Origin: Burkholderiaceae bacterium
Lineage (GTDB): Bacteria; Pseudomonadota; Gammaproteobacteria; Burkholderiales; Burkholderiaceae_D
Assembly (NCBI GenBank): GCA_019752915.1
Contig: JAIELO010000265.1
Location: 1-7,551 of the forward strand
Reading direction: 5' to 3'
Length of the DNA: 7,551 nt
Under the pieces are notes generated by a model. That model was not told where the DNA came from. It ran no database searches and saw only the letters and a list, made by a program, of their open reading frames with translations. Of the stretch, positions 6,178-7,551 are shown piece after piece (the stretch's first letter is position 1; every line of letters starts with the position of its first letter). A program made the position numbers and the translations under genes.

Positions 6178-6390
6178 TCAAAAACCTGCTAGCTCCTGCA
6201 GTTTACGGCGTAATTCAGGCTGTAATAGCACCCGCTCGATGATGTGTGACGGGATATTGTGGGACTTCATATATTCGATCGCGCACATGGTATTGAAGCT
6301 GGTTTGCACCAGGATACCGCGATCGACCGCCGCACTAATCAGCGGATTACCACGCTCACGCAGCGAAGACAGGGGAAAAGTCTGGTTCAT
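6178..6390 (-). CDS. Small conserved-looking protein of unknown function (70 aa)
   Basis: I do not recognise a named family. The 70-residue product starts MNQTFPLSSLRERGN and ends with KLQELAGF. It is soluble, with no signal peptide or membrane helix. The middle reads AAVDRGILVQTSFNTMCAIEYM and the second half, KSHNIPSHIIERVLLQPELRR, looks helical and basic, like a small helix-turn-helix-sized fold. The ATG at 6388-6390 is chosen over one at 6439-6441 because AGGA lies 5 nt before it, the upstream ATG has no ribosome site, and a candidate promoter would start transcription near 6443. The gene stops 4 bp from repeat copy B and is divergent from the CHR genes, so it could be a small regulator of its neighbours or an unrelated orphan. 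Coding nature is supported by codon usage, start signals and promoter, not by homology I can test. Confidence 0.65.
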   Translation of the reverse strand: MNQTFPLSSLRERGNPLISAAVDRGILVQTSFNTMCAIEYMKSHNIPSHIIERVLLQPELRRKLQELAGF

Positions 6391-6449
6391 GATGGTCCTA
6401 AGGCCGGATGAAGAGAAAAAACTGTATGATCGCAAATCCATGCTACAGG

Positions 6450-6477
6450 AGTATTAACCAGCAAACGCAAAAGTCAA
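6450..6477 (-). promoter_or_regulatory. Candidate promoter of the 70-aa gene
   Basis: On the minus strand TTGACT (6477-6472) is followed after 16 bp by AATACT (6455-6450). The match is 5 of 6 for the -35 and 4 of 6 for the -10. Transcription would begin near 6443, giving a leader of about 50 nt to the ATG at 6390. Confidence 0.4.
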
Positions 6478-6508
6478 TGTCAGCCCAGTATGCTTGTGAA
6501 ATTTAGTC

Positions 6509-6520
6509 TTGCATGTGCAA
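6509..6520. promoter_or_regulatory. Short inverted repeat TTGCA-TG-TGCAA, possible operator
   Basis: A perfect 5-bp inverted repeat with a 2-bp centre lies in the 166-bp region between the divergent 70-aa and CHR genes, 37 bp before the CHR start. Its size suits a small dimeric repressor site. No convincing plus-strand promoter is visible around it, and a 12-bp palindrome can occur by chance. Confidence 0.2.
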
Positions 6521-6556
6521 AAACCGACATAGACACACGGCAATACCGGCGCGATA

Positions 6557-7144
6557 ATGTGCCGCATGACCGCCCCCGCCGACCACCCTCGCCCGACTTC
6601 CCTGCTGGACCTGTTTGTTTCCTTTACCCTGCTCGCCTTGCAAGGCTTTGGCGGCGTACTGGCCGTGGTACAGCGCGAATTAGTCGAACGCAAACGCTGG
6701 CTGAGCAAAGAAGAATTTATCGAAGAATGGGCCGTGGCGCAGATCATGCCCGGCCCGAATGTGGTCAATCTGGCGCTGATGATCGGCGGACGCTACTTCG
6801 GCCTGCGCGGCGCCTTGACAGCACTGGCCGGCATGCTGACCGTGCCCTTGCTGGTGGTGCTACTGCTAGCCATGCTGCATGCCCGGTTTGCTGACCTGCC
6901 GGCTGTGGCCGGTGCCCTGCGCGGCATGGCCGCCGTCTCCGCCGGGATGATCGCCGCCACCGGCCTGAAGCTGGCCTCCTCGCTGCGCCAGCATCCGCTA
7001 CGCTGGTGGATCTCGGCGCTGCTGGCAGTGCTGTGCGTGATGTTTGTCGTGCTGCTGCGCCTGCCGCTGGCCTACACCCTGCTCAGCCTCGGCAGCGTCG
7101 GCGTAGCCTGCACCTACCGCGTACTACGCAGGGGGCAGGCATGA
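6557..7144 (+). CDS. Short-chain CHR family chromate transporter, first half
   Basis: The product is 195 residues, typical of single-domain (short-chain) CHR proteins, which occur as adjacent pairs in place of one long ChrA. After a short cytoplasmic tail the family motifs appear in order: LQGFGGVLAVVQREL (about 28-42), RKRWLSKEEFIEEWAVAQIMPGPNV (46-69, with the key PGPN at 65-68), then about four to five hydrophobic helices (MLTVPLLVVLLLAMLHA, MAAVSAGMIAATGLKL, WWISALLAVLCVMFVVLL and the last before RRGQA). CHR proteins sit in the inner membrane and expel chromate, some being tied to sulfate or other oxyanions. The stop overlaps the next gene's start as ATGA. The ATG at 6557 and one at 6566 are both possible; neither has a clear ribosome site. 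The actual substrate cannot be deduced. Confidence 0.88.
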   Translation: MCRMTAPADHPRPTSLLDLFVSFTLLALQGFGGVLAVVQRELVERKRWLSKEEFIEEWAVAQIMPGPNVVNLALMIGGRYFGLRGALTALAGMLTVPLLVVLLLAMLHARFADLPAVAGALRGMAAVSAGMIAATGLKLASSLRQHPLRWWISALLAVLCVMFVVLLRLPLAYTLLSLGSVGVACTYRVLRRGQA

Positions 7145-7551
7145 ACGAGGCACCGCTGCACCTGGTGCTGACACTGGGTGACTGGCTGAATCTGTTTGGC
7201 CACTACCTGCTGCTGTCGCTGATGTCGATCGGCGGCGCGATCTCCACCACCTCGGAAATGCACCGTTTTCTGGTGGAAGAACATCACTGGCTGACCCAGT
7301 CGCAATTTAACGATGCCATCGCCATTGCGCAGGCAGCGCCGGGGCCGAACGTGCTGTTCGTGGCACTGATGGGCTGGAAAGTGGGCTTGAATACCGGCAG
7401 CTATCTGGCGGCGTTTGGCGGCGTCGCCGTCACCATGCTGGGGATATTGATACCCTCGACCACCCTGACCTATCTGGCGGCGCGCTGGGGGCATCAGAAC
7501 CGCGAACTACTGGCGGTGCGCGCCTTCAAACAGGGCATGGCACCGGTGGTG
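7141..7551 (+). CDS. Short-chain CHR family chromate transporter, second half (3' truncated)
   Basis: The frame opens at ATG 7141, overlapping the preceding stop by ATGA, and stays open to the window end (137 codons). AGGGGG at 7130-7135 is a fair ribosome site. It repeats the CHR plan of its partner with a different sequence: LMSIGGAISTTSEMHRFL (about 27-44), HHWLTQSQFNDAIAIAQAAPGPNV (48-71, PGPN at 67-70) and a glycine-rich helix with ILIPSTTLTYLAARWG. Paired short CHR proteins are known, for example in Bacillus subtilis, to be needed together and are thought to insert with opposite orientation; the overlap here fits equal synthesis of both halves. About 40-60 residues of the C-terminus are missing because of the window edge. 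Confidence 0.87.
   Translation, partial: MNEAPLHLVLTLGDWLNLFGHYLLLSLMSIGGAISTTSEMHRFLVEEHHWLTQSQFNDAIAIAQAAPGPNVLFVALMGWKVGLNTGSYLAAFGGVAVTMLGILIPSTTLTYLAARWGHQNRELLAVRAFKQGMAPVV

Noticed and set aside
6161..6457. Plus-strand 98-codon frame opposite the 70-aa gene
   Set aside because: It starts at a non-supported codon without a ribosome site inside the repeat; the minus-strand frame has start, ribosome-site and promoter support.

Overview
The window looks like chromosomal DNA of a Gram-negative proteobacterium, most likely a betaproteobacterium. This rests on the mix of families (YceI, LysE/RhtB, a 7TMR-DISM hybrid kinase, a split chromate transporter), the GC-rich coding sequence with AT-richer spacers, and strong AAGGAGG-type ribosome sites. 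The family-level placement is inference; no rRNA or housekeeping marker is present. I see no tRNA, rRNA, CRISPR array, transposase or phage gene.

Layout from left to right. (1) The 3' end of a YceI-family gene (+) converges on a LysE/RhtB exporter gene (-), with an intrinsic terminator for the exporter between them. (2) Diverging from the exporter is a two-gene operon: a 983-residue hybrid histidine kinase (signal peptide, 7TMR-DISMED2-like sensor, 7TM region, HisKA, HATPase, REC, Hpt), overlapped by ATGA with a YfbR-like HD-domain phosphohydrolase. (3) About 370 bp without a convincing gene holds a 201-bp repeat (copy A) rich in DnaA-box-like 9-mers, then a leader with candidate promoters and a hairpin. 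(4) Next is a short orphan receiver-domain protein (199 aa) of the type normally found at the N-terminus of DUF3369-containing regulators, followed by a weak hairpin terminator. (5) A second, diverged copy (B) of the 201-bp repeat follows directly, so the receiver gene is bracketed by direct repeats 956 bp apart. (6) A 70-aa protein of unknown function lies on the minus strand and is divergent from (7) a pair of overlapping short-chain CHR (chromate transporter) genes, the second cut by the window end.

How the genes may work together: the kinase carries a complete His-Asp-His phosphorelay but has no output domain. It needs an external receiver, and the orphan receiver protein downstream is the only candidate in view. 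The HD phosphohydrolase is translationally coupled to the kinase, so the two are probably made together, but no direct functional link can be read from sequence. The two CHR half-transporters are expected to act together as an anion (chromate) efflux unit. The feature least explained by known families is the repeat pair: same length, ungapped where it can be aligned, with DnaA-box-like motifs at identical offsets.
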